Source: CAZYTX01 sp964650485 (GTDB taxonomy: Bacteria; RBG-13-61-14; DATKZS01). Taken from it: 30,021 nucleotides of DNA. Both the position numbers and the translations under genes were made by a program. The stretch is from contig CAZYTX010000047.1 in assembly GCA_964650485.1 (NCBI GenBank), positions 1 to 30,021 on the forward strand, given 5' to 3'. The stretch's first letter is position 1, and each line of letters begins with the position of its first letter. Below are positions 14,546 through 22,951 of the stretch, piece by piece. The notes under the pieces were generated by a model, which ran no database searches, was not told the origin of the DNA, and was given only the letters and a program-made list of their open reading frames with translations.

Positions 14546-16072
14546 TTATTCCTCATCCTTTGCCCACGTCGAGTCCCATTCCATGCGGTAGTCGAACGCC
14601 TCCGGGCCGGACATCTTCAAAACCCGCAGCCTCTTTATGGGCGTCATCTTTGCCTCGATCTCGGGCGTGTTCGCGGAGACCGCGTAAAAGGGGAGATCCT
14701 TCCTGTCCTCGAAACCCCTTTGCTTGAAGAGCTGCGGGAAGCCGGACACCGATGCGGCAACCGAGAGCGTATACGAGTTCGAGTGGAAGGGCACGCCGCG
14801 GATGACCACGGGCACCCCCTCCACAAGGGCGCTCTGGCCGGGCTCGAACCTAGCGACCGCCTCCTTAAAGTTCCTCGTAAGCATCCGGGAGGCCGCGCCC
14901 GCTGACACCCACGGCCTTATGTTCAGGCTGGCCGCGCTGAATAAAAGTGCGACCAAGGCCGCGGCAAGGATAGACCTGACAACCCCCGCGCCCCTGCTCG
15001 AAAAAGGCGCACCCAGCAGCGCACCCAAAGCCACGGCAAAGCCGAGCGATGGAAGGTACAGGGTGCGCGAGAACTCGAGGTGCGGCCCGACCCTGGCAAC
15101 CGACGCCGGGGGCAGGAGCGCTGCGAGCAAAAACAGCAGGCCGAAGCCGAGCTGCGAAAGACCGCGCCTCCTTGCAAGCGCACAAATGAGCAGCAGGCCA
15201 AGGCACGACATGATTCCTGTGTTGACCGGAAAAGCCGCGCTCTCCCGTGCAGCGGGCGCAAGGAACCCTAGCAGGCTCATGCCCAGGTTCCCGGGCATCC
15301 ACGATAGCGGCGTGGCGCCGGTGGGAGGGCGGAGCTGGCCAGCGGAGAGCACGGTCCTGGCCCCCGAGAAGGCGATGGCCATGACGAACATCAGGATGAG
15401 AGCGTTGCGCCTCTGTTTCGCGCTCCTCTTGCGACCGGGCAATACCTCGCCGCATAAGAGAACAACCGGCAGCACGTAGGCAGCCTCTTTCGAGGCCATG
15501 GCCAGGAAGCCGAGAATAAAACAGAGCCCGAGGCCGGCCCGGCCGGGCCCCTCGCTCCCGCGCCATGCGAGCCACCGCTCGACCGCGAGCGCGAAGAAGA
15601 TGGCTGCAAAGAGGTCGGCGTTGGATGACACCCATGCCACGGCCTCGGCATGGAGCGGGAACACGGCAAAGGCCACGGCCGAGAGCCCCGCGGCGCCCCG
15701 GCTCTTCAGCACCCTGTATGCCAGCAGGTAGAACGAGAGTACGGCCAGGAGGTGCAGACCCAGGCTGGAGGCCCGGTACAAAGGCGCCCTGAACTCGAAC
15801 ACCGAGTAGAGCGCGCTCCATGCTGCGGAGGTCAGGGGACGGAGGTAGTAGAAGTTGCCTTTCCGCAGGGCCAGCAGGGGGTGCTCGGTGAGCCTAATGG
15901 TCTGTGCCTGGTCAATGTACCAGTAGTCGTCTGCGAGGAACCCGCCCGGCAGGGTGGGCGCGTAAAGCGCTATGCCGGCCGCCAGAGCCAGGACCACCAG
16001 GGCCGCGGGCAGGGCCTTGTTAGCAAGACGCCATGCACTGCCGCTCTCGACCTCTCGCGGATGAGCTTCCAA
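14546..16072 (-). CDS. Polytopic GT-C-type glycosyltransferase
   Basis: The 508-residue protein has about 10 hydrophobic segments. The first (about 21-40) is followed at once by a periplasmic loop LPGGFLADDYWYIDQAQ, where D48 and D49 form the acidic motif typical of GT-C (PMT-like) glycosyltransferases that use lipid-linked sugars. A further loop PLHAEAVAWVSSNADLFAA is also typical of this class. The last roughly 110 residues are a soluble periplasmic domain. No in-frame ATG is near the start, so TTG 16072 is used, with AGAGGG some 12 bases upstream. It follows the REPIN-like element and is downstream of the GMC genes on the same strand. A role in modifying lipid A, glycan or protein is inferred; acceptor and donor are unknown. 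Confidence 0.72.
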   Translation of the reverse strand: MEAHPREVESGSAWRLANKALPAALVVLALAAGIALYAPTLPGGFLADDYWYIDQAQTIRLTEHPLLALRKGNFYYLRPLTSAAWSALYSVFEFRAPLYRASSLGLHLLAVLSFYLLAYRVLKSRGAAGLSAVAFAVFPLHAEAVAWVSSNADLFAAIFFALAVERWLAWRGSEGPGRAGLGLCFILGFLAMASKEAAYVLPVVLLCGEVLPGRKRSAKQRRNALILMFVMAIAFSGARTVLSAGQLRPPTGATPLSWMPGNLGMSLLGFLAPAARESAAFPVNTGIMSCLGLLLICALARRRGLSQLGFGLLFLLAALLPPASVARVGPHLEFSRTLYLPSLGFAVALGALLGAPFSSRGAGVVRSILAAALVALLFSAASLNIRPWVSAGAASRMLTRNFKEAVARFEPGQSALVEGVPVVIRGVPFHSNSYTLSVAASVSGFPQLFKQRGFEDRKDLPFYAVSANTPEIEAKMTPIKRLRVLKMSGPEAFDYRMEWDSTWAKDEE

Positions 16073-16130
16073 GTTGATGAGTTGCCCTCTAATTGATGCC
16101 TGACCTCGTTAAAATGATTGTAGAATAAGG

Positions 16131-16294
16131 GGTAGCCCACATAACTTGTTATGTGGGAGCCGAAGGCGCAGGATGAATATAATGGAAGACAAAGAATATC
16201 TGTGAAAAAACGCGGGATGAATTCTTATGCCAATGTTTATATTCCATCCTGCTCGCTTTGCTCGCGCACATAGACAAGCTATGTGCGCTACCCC
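16131..16294. repeat. REPIN-like pair of inverted palindromic elements (copies B and C)
   Basis: Copy B has CCCACATAAC (16136-16145), TT, GTTATGTGGG (16148-16157). Copy C has GCGCACATAG (16264-16273), ACAAG, CTATGTGCGC (16279-16288). They are in opposite orientation, and their flanks match too: AGGATGAATATAA beside B is the complement of TTATATTCCATCCT beside C, apart from one inserted base. The 55-bp centre has no other symmetry. This is the structure called REPIN, two REP units back to back. The pair lies between the GMC unit and the glycosyltransferase on the minus strand, and may also act as a terminator or RNA stabiliser. No transposase is in the window. Confidence 0.7.
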
Positions 16295-16316
16295 CAATTC
16301 TGATGCGCCCAAAGCG

Positions 16317-17834
16317 CTATTCCTTCCCGAACACGTTCTTTGCAATGTCGCGGCTTATCTTGGTGGCTATTGCCCAGATGGTCTCCTGCGGGTTAACGCC
16401 CAGTGAGGTGGGGAACACGCTTGCGTCGGCGATGTAGAGGTTTTCGAGGTCGTGGGCTTGGCCGTCGGGTCCGACCACGCACTTTTTGGGGTCCACCCCC
16501 ATCCTGCACGTTCCCTGGGGATGGAACGCCATCATGAGGAAGTCCGAGGGCCTGGTCTTCTGCCGTGCGAGCGCGTCCAGCTCGGTCACGGACTTGACCT
16601 CGGGCACGGCGAAGTTGCCGTTCAGCACGCGCCTGGCCCCGGCTGCGAACAGGATACGGTCGGATATGACCATGGCCTCGTGCATGGTCTCCGCGTCATC
16701 CTGGGACATGTGGAAGGTGAGCATGGGGTTTGCATGCTCGTCCGCCTTGACCCTGCCCGAGCTCTTCTCGCTTATCATGATGCCCAGGCTCGCCATGTAG
16801 TTATAGTTCTTGCATATCTCCCAGAAGTACTCGCCCACCCCCACCATGCCGGGTATCTGGGAGGCCGGCCCGGTAAAGGTTGCCTCCAGCATGATCCCCC
16901 GCTCCAGGTAGTCGTCAACGTAGAGGTTCTGACACACGCCGTACTGGCCGCCGATGAAGGTATCGAAAATCCCCGTGGTTCTCATGCACAGGTGGAGCTT
17001 GAGGTTCTTTCCCACCTCTCCGCTCTTGTTTGCGATCCCGTTTTGCAAAAGCAGTGCCGGGGTATGCAGGGCCCCTGCGGCCAGCACCACCACCTTTGCC
17101 GAGATGTCCACGTTGTGGCGGAATGCTCCTGTCCGCCTGTCTTTCACTATGCCGTGCACTCCACATGCCGACTCTCCGTCGTTTGCGATGATCTGTGTCC
17201 TGGTGTCGCAAAAGAACTTTGCACCGGCCTTGTCAGCCTCGGGTATCACGCTTACCACCATTGACTGCTTGGCGTCCTCGGTGCAGCCGTAGGCGCAGTT
17301 GCCGCAACCCTTGCACGCGTCCGACACCGACCTCTTGATGGGCATGGGATGCAGTCCCAGCTTCTCGGCGCCCGCGGCGATGACCTCGCCGTTCCTTCCC
17401 ATGACCTCGGGCCTGACCGCCTGGATGCTCATCTCTTCCTCAACATGGTCGTACAAGGAGGCCATGTCATCGGGACCGTACTCATCGAGACCGTCAGCCT
17501 GCCATTGCCTCAGCACCCTGTCAGGGGCCCGGAAGCAGGTGCCCATGTTGACCACGGTGGTGCCGCCCAGGCACTTGCCGGTGGGCACGATTATGGCCGG
17601 AACCCCGGTTGTGGCGTCCATGCCCCGGCTGCGGTAGAGCTTTTCAAAGGCGTCCTTCACCTTGCCGGTGAAATCTTTTTTAAAGTACGCGCCCCCCTCC
17701 TCCAGAACCACCACGGACAGACCGCGGCCGGAAAGCTCCCTGGCCACGATGGCCCCGCCGGCGCCGCTGCCTACTATGCATACGTCCACGTCCTCCCTGA
17801 CCGCTGCGTGTACGTCCTTGCCCTCGATTATCAT
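16317..17834 (-). CDS. GMC-family flavin oxidoreductase
   Basis: A 505-residue FAD-dependent dehydrogenase or oxidase of the glucose-methanol-choline family. The dinucleotide-binding motif VCIVGSGAGGAIVARELSG (18-36) and VVVLEEGG are followed by GGTTVVNMGTCFRAP. The C-terminal block has the catalytic H438 in HPQGTCRMG and N481 in GVNPQETIWA. Unusually, C174, C177, C180 and C184 form CxxCxxCxxxC (ACKGCGNCAYGCTEDAKQS), the spacing of a [4Fe-4S] site, so electrons may leave through an iron-sulfur centre rather than to oxygen. There is no Tat or Sec signal, so a cytoplasmic location is likely. ATG 17834 follows a G-rich stretch and lies one base after the stop of its partner gene. The substrate is unknown; alcohols or sterols are possible. 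Confidence 0.88.
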   Translation of the reverse strand: MIIEGKDVHAAVREDVDVCIVGSGAGGAIVARELSGRGLSVVVLEEGGAYFKKDFTGKVKDAFEKLYRSRGMDATTGVPAIIVPTGKCLGGTTVVNMGTCFRAPDRVLRQWQADGLDEYGPDDMASLYDHVEEEMSIQAVRPEVMGRNGEVIAAGAEKLGLHPMPIKRSVSDACKGCGNCAYGCTEDAKQSMVVSVIPEADKAGAKFFCDTRTQIIANDGESACGVHGIVKDRRTGAFRHNVDISAKVVVLAAGALHTPALLLQNGIANKSGEVGKNLKLHLCMRTTGIFDTFIGGQYGVCQNLYVDDYLERGIMLEATFTGPASQIPGMVGVGEYFWEICKNYNYMASLGIMISEKSSGRVKADEHANPMLTFHMSQDDAETMHEAMVISDRILFAAGARRVLNGNFAVPEVKSVTELDALARQKTRPSDFLMMAFHPQGTCRMGVDPKKCVVGPDGQAHDLENLYIADASVFPTSLGVNPQETIWAIATKISRDIAKNVFGKE

Positions 17835-17835
17835 C

Positions 17836-18282
17836 TCACACCCCCACCCCCTCCTTGCGCGCGTCCAGCAGGCAGCGGTGATCGTAACCGACGGCCTTCT
17901 CCACCTCGGGCTGCGAGAAGAAGCTTAGCACCAGAAGATTCTTTATGCTGGTTATTGTACCGCGCTGGATGTAGTTGCCGCTCTTCTCAAAGGACTCGAG
18001 CACTGCCACCTGGTCTTCCCTCTCAAGCCCGGAGAACTGCTTCCTGTAGCCCATGGCTAGGGGGGCCATCTCAAGGCCGCGGATCAGCAGAGTGAGCCCG
18101 CCCCGGTAAAGAGAGGGCAGGGACATAAGGGAGCCCTCAAGGTCCTCTATCACCCGGTCCTCGGACGGACACTCCTCAGGGGCGACAAACCCGCTTGCCA
18201 GGGCACGGAGAAGGCTGCGCACCGTCTCCCGGTTGCCCTCGCCCAGCCGGAACCCCTGCCCTTCGTTTACATCATCGTTCAT
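17836..18282 (-). CDS. Small partner subunit of the GMC oxidoreductase
   Basis: A 148-residue, mostly helical protein, one base upstream of the GMC gene and surely co-transcribed. Its makeup (LRALASGFVAPEECPSED, then LPSLYRGGLTLLIRGLEMAPL, then LEREDQVAVLESFEKSG, ending in GYDHRCLL) resembles the gluconate 2-dehydrogenase subunit 3 family, which accompanies GMC-type dehydrogenases. Members of that family usually carry a Tat signal, which is missing here, in line with the signal-free large subunit. I chose ATG 18282 because a purine-rich AAGGGAAGACGGAAA precedes it; an ATG 18 codons earlier would start inside the AT-rich promoter area. The family assignment rests on context and pattern, so it is moderate. 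Confidence 0.65.
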   Translation of the reverse strand: MNDDVNEGQGFRLGEGNRETVRSLLRALASGFVAPEECPSEDRVIEDLEGSLMSLPSLYRGGLTLLIRGLEMAPLAMGYRKQFSGLEREDQVAVLESFEKSGNYIQRGTITSIKNLLVLSFFSQPEVEKAVGYDHRCLLDARKEGVGV

Positions 18283-18396
18283 TTTCCGTCTTCCCTTGAT
18301 TTGTTTAAAAAGCGCTAAACTAGACTGGAGTGTCATTCAAGTGCCTGATTTAATTCAATAATAGGTTAACACCTTTCGCTCAAAAAACAAGGAGCT

Positions 18397-18424
18397 TTTA
18401 CTTTTTCTGCAAACACATTAAAAT
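18397..18424 (+). promoter_or_regulatory. Possible promoter of the alpha/beta hydrolase gene
   Basis: TTTACT (18397-18402), a 16-bp spacer and TAAAAT (18419-18424) lie in the AT-rich 155-bp gap between divergent genes. A start near 18431 would leave about 7 nt of leader before the ATG at 18438. The same gap must hold the leftward GMC promoter, which I could not pinpoint. Confidence 0.45.
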
Positions 18425-18437
18425 AGCAACGTCGAAA

Positions 18438-19232
18438 ATGGACAGGGAAAAAGAGGAAATTTTCGAGCGGGAGTTTTCTGTTAACTCGGAGGGCGTCATC
18501 ATCCGGGGATTCTATTGTGCACCGCTTGACGGGTCCCGCCTGCCCGGGGTCATTATTCTGCACGGCATACCAAGGGCCAAGCCGGCGCCGGGCGACCAGT
18601 CCTACCGGGACATGGCAGCCAGGTTTGCAGGGAGCGGGTTTGCCGCGGTGGTGTTCAACTTCCGGGGCGCTGGCGGCTCGGACGGCGACATCAGCATGAG
18701 GGGCTGGGTGCATGACCTCTCCTCGGTGCTTGACTTTACAAGCGGTGTCTCCCAGGTGCTCCATGACAGGATAGCTCTGCTGGGCTTCTCCGCGGGCGGC
18801 TCGGTGGCAATAAGGGTGGCAGCGGAGGACAAGCGGGTGGCCGCGGTCGCCTCGGTGAGCTCGCCCGCGGAGTTCACCTTTGTGGGTGACACCATGCCGG
18901 CCGCAGAGTGGGCCGCGCACTTCAAGGAGATCGGGCTCATCCGCTCTGAGGGGTTCCCGCCTTCCATCGAACAATGGGAGCAGGAGTTCAAGGACATGGA
19001 GCCAAAGAAGTGGATAGGCAAGATCGCGCCCAGGCCCGTGCTCATAATGCACGGGCAGGAAGACGAGGTCATTCCGGTCCATCATGCAAAAGAGCTCCAC
19101 CATGCAGCCGGCGAGCCCAAAGACCTGGTGCTAATACCGGGCGGCAAGCACCGGCTCAGGGTGGACCAGCGCGCGGTGGACGCGGCCCTGTCCTGGCTTT
19201 TGAAATGGAACCAGCAGGGACCCCGCACATAA
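18438..19232 (+). CDS. Alpha/beta hydrolase
   Basis: This 264-residue serine hydrolase has a complete triad: S118 in the nucleophile elbow GFSAGGS, D209 in GQEDEVIP and H238 in GGKHRL. The oxyanion segment is LHGIP (41-45), and FNFRGAGGSDGD (73-84) follows the usual pattern. It has no signal peptide. It resembles the YghX/dienelactone-hydrolase-like and 2-hydroxymuconic-type esterases or peptidases in overall plan, but the substrate cannot be named. There is no Shine-Dalgarno sequence; the promoter-like boxes lie so close that the leader would be about 7 nt. It is divergent from the GMC unit and 85 bp from the PH-domain gene, which has its own promoter. Confidence 0.88.
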   Translation: MDREKEEIFEREFSVNSEGVIIRGFYCAPLDGSRLPGVIILHGIPRAKPAPGDQSYRDMAARFAGSGFAAVVFNFRGAGGSDGDISMRGWVHDLSSVLDFTSGVSQVLHDRIALLGFSAGGSVAIRVAAEDKRVAAVASVSSPAEFTFVGDTMPAAEWAAHFKEIGLIRSEGFPPSIEQWEQEFKDMEPKKWIGKIAPRPVLIMHGQEDEVIPVHHAKELHHAAGEPKDLVLIPGGKHRLRVDQRAVDAALSWLLKWNQQGPRT

Positions 19233-19268
19233 ATTATGTTTAATTTAACTAAAATTGTAATAATTTAC

Positions 19269-19298
19269 TTGCAATTTATGAGCATTATATGGTATAAA
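19269..19298 (+). promoter_or_regulatory. Promoter of the PH-domain gene
   Basis: TTGCAA (19269-19274), an 18-bp spacer and TATAAA (19293-19298) lie in an AT-rich island (19230-19317) that contrasts with the GC-rich surroundings. A start near 19305 leaves about 13 nt of leader. Confidence 0.5.
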
Positions 19299-19317
19299 TT
19301 AAGCTGGTGCACCAAAA

Positions 19318-20184
19318 ATGGGGCCTGACAAGTACAACGGCATAAAGCTCATGTCCGGCGAGGAAGAGCTGCTCGTGACAAGGCCGCACCCGCTTGCCAT
19401 GTCGGGCCTTGCGCTTTTCTGGCTGTGCGTGGCAGGGCTGGGCGTGGTGTACATCATCTACTTCCAGGAGCTCGACTCGTGGCTGCAAGGTCTTTTCAAG
19501 TTCGAGTTCCTGGACTTTGCAAAGAGGCGCGCTTACGACGCCTTGTGGATGGCCTCCATCATCTTGCCCATGGTGGTGATGGCGGTGTTCAGGATCAATT
19601 TCAAGTACGTGCTCACGCTGCTGGGCCTGGTCGTAGCCAACGTGCTGCTCCAGTGGAAGGTCGCGCCCCTGCTGGAGCTACAGGGGCACGCGCACCTGGA
19701 GAACGTGATGCTGATCGCGGTCGGGATTGCAGGTGTGACCGGGGTCGAGCTTTACAGGCGCTCGCACTGCTACTTTCTCACCAACTACCGGATAGTGGCC
19801 CGTATGGGGACCATCAAGTCGTCCGAGCGCAGCACCCCATACTCCAAGGTTGACGACCTCGTTCTGCAGAAGGGGCTGCTGGGAAAAATCTTAGGGTTCG
19901 GAACGGTCATACCAGTGACATCCACCGGCCTGGGAATGGGACAGGACCTGGCCCTGGCAGGCGCAGGCGCGGGAGGGGGCAAGGCAGGCGCAGGCGCGGG
20001 TTTGTTCGCAGCCGGGGGCAAGGCAAAGAACGTGCCCCGCGAGCTCAGCATGTACGTGCTATACAAGGTCAAAAACCCCGAGTACGTGAAGAACCTGGTC
20101 ATGGAGGAGATGTTCGCAAGGGAAAGGACCGCACGGCAAGACGACAACGAGGGGTTCTACATGGAGGAGCCCACCCCGGGCTGA
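19318..20184 (+). CDS. Membrane protein with bacterial PH (bPH2) domain
   Basis: The 288-residue protein has hydrophobic helices at about 28-48, 77-92, 96-112 and 128-145, then a YdbS-like bacterial PH domain from about 148. SHCYFLTNYRIVARMGTIKSSERSTPYSKVDDLVLQKG is its typical start, given here only to show the pattern of TNYRI and the S-KVDD turn. The family is membrane-associated and its molecular function is largely unknown. The domain is interrupted at 210-238 by a Gly/Ala-rich, low-complexity loop made by a 27-bp tandem duplication (GGCAGGCGCAGGCGCGGG at 19956-19973 and 19983-20000). There is no clear Shine-Dalgarno sequence before ATG 19318. A 139-bp gap separates it from mnmG. Confidence 0.75.
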   Translation: MGPDKYNGIKLMSGEEELLVTRPHPLAMSGLALFWLCVAGLGVVYIIYFQELDSWLQGLFKFEFLDFAKRRAYDALWMASIILPMVVMAVFRINFKYVLTLLGLVVANVLLQWKVAPLLELQGHAHLENVMLIAVGIAGVTGVELYRRSHCYFLTNYRIVARMGTIKSSERSTPYSKVDDLVLQKGLLGKILGFGTVIPVTSTGLGMGQDLALAGAGAGGGKAGAGAGLFAAGGKAKNVPRELSMYVLYKVKNPEYVKNLVMEEMFARERTARQDDNEGFYMEEPTPG

Positions 20185-20304
20185 ACTCGCCGCAAGACGG
20201 CCGTATTCCTTTCCGTATTGACAACCGGGCGCGAATAACCGGGGAACGCGGTCTGCCGCACAGCTATACCGCACGGGATGAGGGCTGTCCCTCCCGAACA
20301 AATG

Positions 20305-20313
20305 TGCTAAAAT
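20305..20313 (+). promoter_or_regulatory. Extended -10 promoter element before mnmG
   Basis: TGC-TAAAAT (TG at 20305-20306, TAAAAT 20308-20313) is an extended -10 box. The -35 region (CTGTCC, 20285-20290) is weak. The expected start near 20320 is about 4 nt from the GTG at 20324. Confidence 0.4.
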
Positions 20314-20323
20314 ACCGGAAAAG

Positions 20324-22183
20324 GTGGGACCTTATGACGTCATAGTGGTGGGCGCGGGCCACGCCGGGTGCGAGGCGGCCCTGGCCGCGGCCAGGATGGG
20401 CGGCCGGGTCGCGCTGCTTACCATAAACCTTGACACCGTGGCCCAGATGTCTTGCAACCCTGCCATAGGCGGCCTGGCCAAGGCCCAACTGGTGCGGGAG
20501 GTGGACGCGCTCGGCGGCGAGATGGCCCGGGCGATAGACAGCGCCGGCATACAGTTCCGTATGCTGAACACCAGGAAAGGGCCGGCGGTGCAGAGCAACC
20601 GGGCACAGGCGGACAAGCGAGACTATGCCCTTTTAATGAAGCAGGTGATCGAGAACCAGCCGGGTCTCGAACTGCATCAGGCGATCGTGGACGCCCTGTG
20701 GACCCAAGGCCACGAGCTCAAAGGCGTGGTCACCCAACTGGGCGAGAAGATACCCGCCAGGACGGTGGTATTAACCACCGGCACGTTCTTAAAAGGCCTT
20801 ATACACGTGGGACTTAAACACTACTCCGCAGGGAGGGCCGGAGAGCCTGCCGCGGACAGGCTATCCGAGTCCCTGGCATCCATCGGGCTCGAGATCGGCA
20901 GGCTGAAGACCGGCACCACGCCCAGGCTGGACGCAAACACCATTGACTTCGAAAAATGCCAAGTCCAGCACGGCGACCCCGAGCCAGTGCCTTTCTCCTT
21001 TGACACGGACAGGATCACCCAGGAGCAGGAGGTGTGCTGGATCACGCACACCACCGAGCGCACACACGAGATCATTATGGGAGGCCTGGACCGCTCACCA
21101 CTATATAGCGGGTTAATTGAAGGCATAGGCCCAAGATATTGTCCCTCGATCGAGGACAAGGTGGTCAAGTTCCCGGACCGCAAATCGCATACAGTGTTCC
21201 TGGAGCCCGAGGGCAGGGGCACCCGCGAGATATATCCAAACGGCATTCCCACCAGCCTGCCCATTGACGTGCAGAAGCACATGGTAGAAAGCATACCCGG
21301 GCTGGAGAAGGCCCGGATCATGCGGCCGGGGTACGCCATCGAATACGACTTTGTGAACCCGGTCCAGCTAATGCCCAGCCTGGAGACAAGTGCAATGCCC
21401 GGCCTGTTCCATGCCGGCCAGATCAACGGCACCAGCGGCTACGAGGAGGCCGCGGCCCAGGGAATCATAGCCGGGATCAACGCCATGCTAAAGGTGAGCG
21501 GGGAAGAGCCGGTGGTGCTGGACCGCTCGCAGGGATATACCGGCGTGCTCATTGATGACCTGGTGACAAAAGGCACTGCCGAGCCTTACCGCATGTTCAC
21601 CTCCAGGGCCGAGTACAGGCTGCTGCTCCGGGAGGACAACGCGGACCTGCGTCTGCGCCATATAGGGCACGAGGTCGGCCTGGTCACTGGCCAGAGGTGG
21701 GAGCGCTTCTTACGGAAAAGGCACGCGATCGAGCGCGAGCTTGCAAGGCTCAGGGGCATCCAGGCCGTGCCCGGCGATGATATAAACCGGCTCCTGGAAC
21801 AGGCCGGCAGCGCGCCCCTCATGAGCCCGGCCGCCCTGTCGCAGCTTTTGAAAAGACCGGAGATAGGTCATAAGTTCATAACCGATAACTGGCCTCCGCC
21901 GGCTCCGGTGCCAAAGGACGCTGCCCGCGAGGTCGAGGTCATGCTGAAATACGAGGGATACATCAAGAGAGAGCAAGAGGCTGTGGAGCGCTTCAGGAAG
22001 ATGGAGGAGCAGCGCATCCCCCCTGACCTGGAGTACCACAAGGTGCCGGGGCTCAGGGCAGAGGTGCAGGAGAAGCTCGCAAGGGTGAGGCCCCTTTCCC
22101 TGGGACAGGCCATGCGAATTCCGGGGGTCACACCTGCCGCGGCCTCGGTGCTGCAGGTGTACCTGAGGGCCAGGGCATCTTGA
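20324..22183 (+). CDS. mnmG: tRNA uridine 5-carboxymethylaminomethyl modification enzyme
   Basis: MnmG (GidA) works with MnmE to modify U34 of tRNAs reading split codon boxes, using FAD, NADH and methylene-tetrahydrofolate. The 619-residue length is normal. The FAD motif DVIVVGAGHAGCEAALAAAR is at the start, followed by MSCNPAIGGLAKAQLVREVDALGG. FAD/NAD contacts lie in MPGLFHAGQINGTSGYEEAA, and the tRNA-binding region FTSRAEYRLLLREDNADLR is intact. The start is GTG 20324; the nearby ATG 20334 is out of frame. A short purine run GGAAAAG precedes it. It is followed by rsmG, as in very many bacteria, an arrangement usually found near the replication origin. MnmE is not in the window. Confidence 0.97.
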   Translation: MGPYDVIVVGAGHAGCEAALAAARMGGRVALLTINLDTVAQMSCNPAIGGLAKAQLVREVDALGGEMARAIDSAGIQFRMLNTRKGPAVQSNRAQADKRDYALLMKQVIENQPGLELHQAIVDALWTQGHELKGVVTQLGEKIPARTVVLTTGTFLKGLIHVGLKHYSAGRAGEPAADRLSESLASIGLEIGRLKTGTTPRLDANTIDFEKCQVQHGDPEPVPFSFDTDRITQEQEVCWITHTTERTHEIIMGGLDRSPLYSGLIEGIGPRYCPSIEDKVVKFPDRKSHTVFLEPEGRGTREIYPNGIPTSLPIDVQKHMVESIPGLEKARIMRPGYAIEYDFVNPVQLMPSLETSAMPGLFHAGQINGTSGYEEAAAQGIIAGINAMLKVSGEEPVVLDRSQGYTGVLIDDLVTKGTAEPYRMFTSRAEYRLLLREDNADLRLRHIGHEVGLVTGQRWERFLRKRHAIERELARLRGIQAVPGDDINRLLEQAGSAPLMSPAALSQLLKRPEIGHKFITDNWPPPAPVPKDAAREVEVMLKYEGYIKREQEAVERFRKMEEQRIPPDLEYHKVPGLRAEVQEKLARVRPLSLGQAMRIPGVTPAAASVLQVYLRARAS

Positions 22184-22196
22184 AGCAAGAGCCTGT

Positions 22197-22254
22197 GACG
22201 CTACGGCGCTGCGTGACAAAGCTGAATACATTATATTTTTTTATTCGTAGCGTC
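22197..22254. repeat. Inverted repeat between mnmG and rsmG
   Basis: GACGCTACG (22197-22205) is the exact reverse complement of CGTAGCGTC (22246-22254), with a 40-base loop rich in T. It fills most of the mnmG-rsmG gap and could be a cis-acting RNA hairpin or a repeat remnant. Confidence 0.4.
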
Positions 22255-22280
22255 GTGGCATCATTGCGTCAGGTAATATC

Positions 22281-22937
22281 ATGGAACCTGAGAACAGGGA
22301 GCTGCTCATAAGGGAAGCCGGGTCGCTGGGCGTGGAGCTTGGCCCGGAGCAGGCCGACCTTATGGAGAAATACCTGTCCTTTTTGAACAGGTGGGCGGAC
22401 AAGATGAACCTGACATCCATCCGGGAGGAAAAAGACCAGGTGATAAAGCTGGTGCTTGACTCCCTGGCCCTTGCGCCGGTGATCCGGGCCGAGCCTGGCG
22501 GCGAGGGCATTCGGATGCTTGACCTGGGCAGCGGGGCCGGCGCGCCCGGCGTGCCGGTCAAGGTGTCGCTCCCGGAGGTGCGGCTGACCATGGTGGAGTC
22601 CCGTGGCAAGCGGGCCTCTTTTTTGCGGAACCTGGCGGCTTTTTTGGGTCTCCCGGGCGTGGAGGTGTTCCAGGGCCGGGCCGAAGATTTCAGTGGTCCT
22701 GCCCAGAGGGTGGTTACTGCTCGAGCTTTCGGCAAGCTTGGCGATCTTGCCCGGACGGGCGGCCCATTGTTGCGTGCGTGCGGAGCGCTGGTTGCCATGA
22801 AGGGGCCTCGGCCGGAAGATGAGATACAGGAACATGAGGGAGCCATAGCCGGGAGCGGCTTCTTGGTGGAAGAGGTCAAACCCTACCAGTTGCCGGGCGC
22901 GGGGGGACGCAGCCTGGTAATCATGCGGAAACAATGA
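22281..22937 (+). CDS. rsmG: 16S rRNA (guanine(527)-N7)-methyltransferase
   Basis: RsmG (GidB) methylates G527 of 16S rRNA with SAM. The 218-residue protein has the expected N-terminal helices (EKYLSFLNRWADKMNLTSI), the SAM loop MLDLGSGAGAPGVPVKV, the acidic ribose contact LTMVESRGKRASFLRNLAA and the later ARAF motif (VVTARAFGKLGDL). ATG 22281 follows AGG in CAGGTAATATC. It lies 97 bp after mnmG. The usual downstream neighbours parA and parB are absent; a parS site and a membrane protein follow instead. Confidence 0.95.
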   Translation: MEPENRELLIREAGSLGVELGPEQADLMEKYLSFLNRWADKMNLTSIREEKDQVIKLVLDSLALAPVIRAEPGGEGIRMLDLGSGAGAPGVPVKVSLPEVRLTMVESRGKRASFLRNLAAFLGLPGVEVFQGRAEDFSGPAQRVVTARAFGKLGDLARTGGPLLRACGALVAMKGPRPEDEIQEHEGAIAGSGFLVEEVKPYQLPGAGGRSLVIMRKQ

Positions 22938-22951
22938 GGAATACGCTCTTT

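Noticed and set aside
20218..20223. Perfect TTGACA upstream of mnmG
   Set aside because: No acceptable -10 box lies 16-18 bp downstream (the position reads GGGGAA), so it was not used as the promoter.
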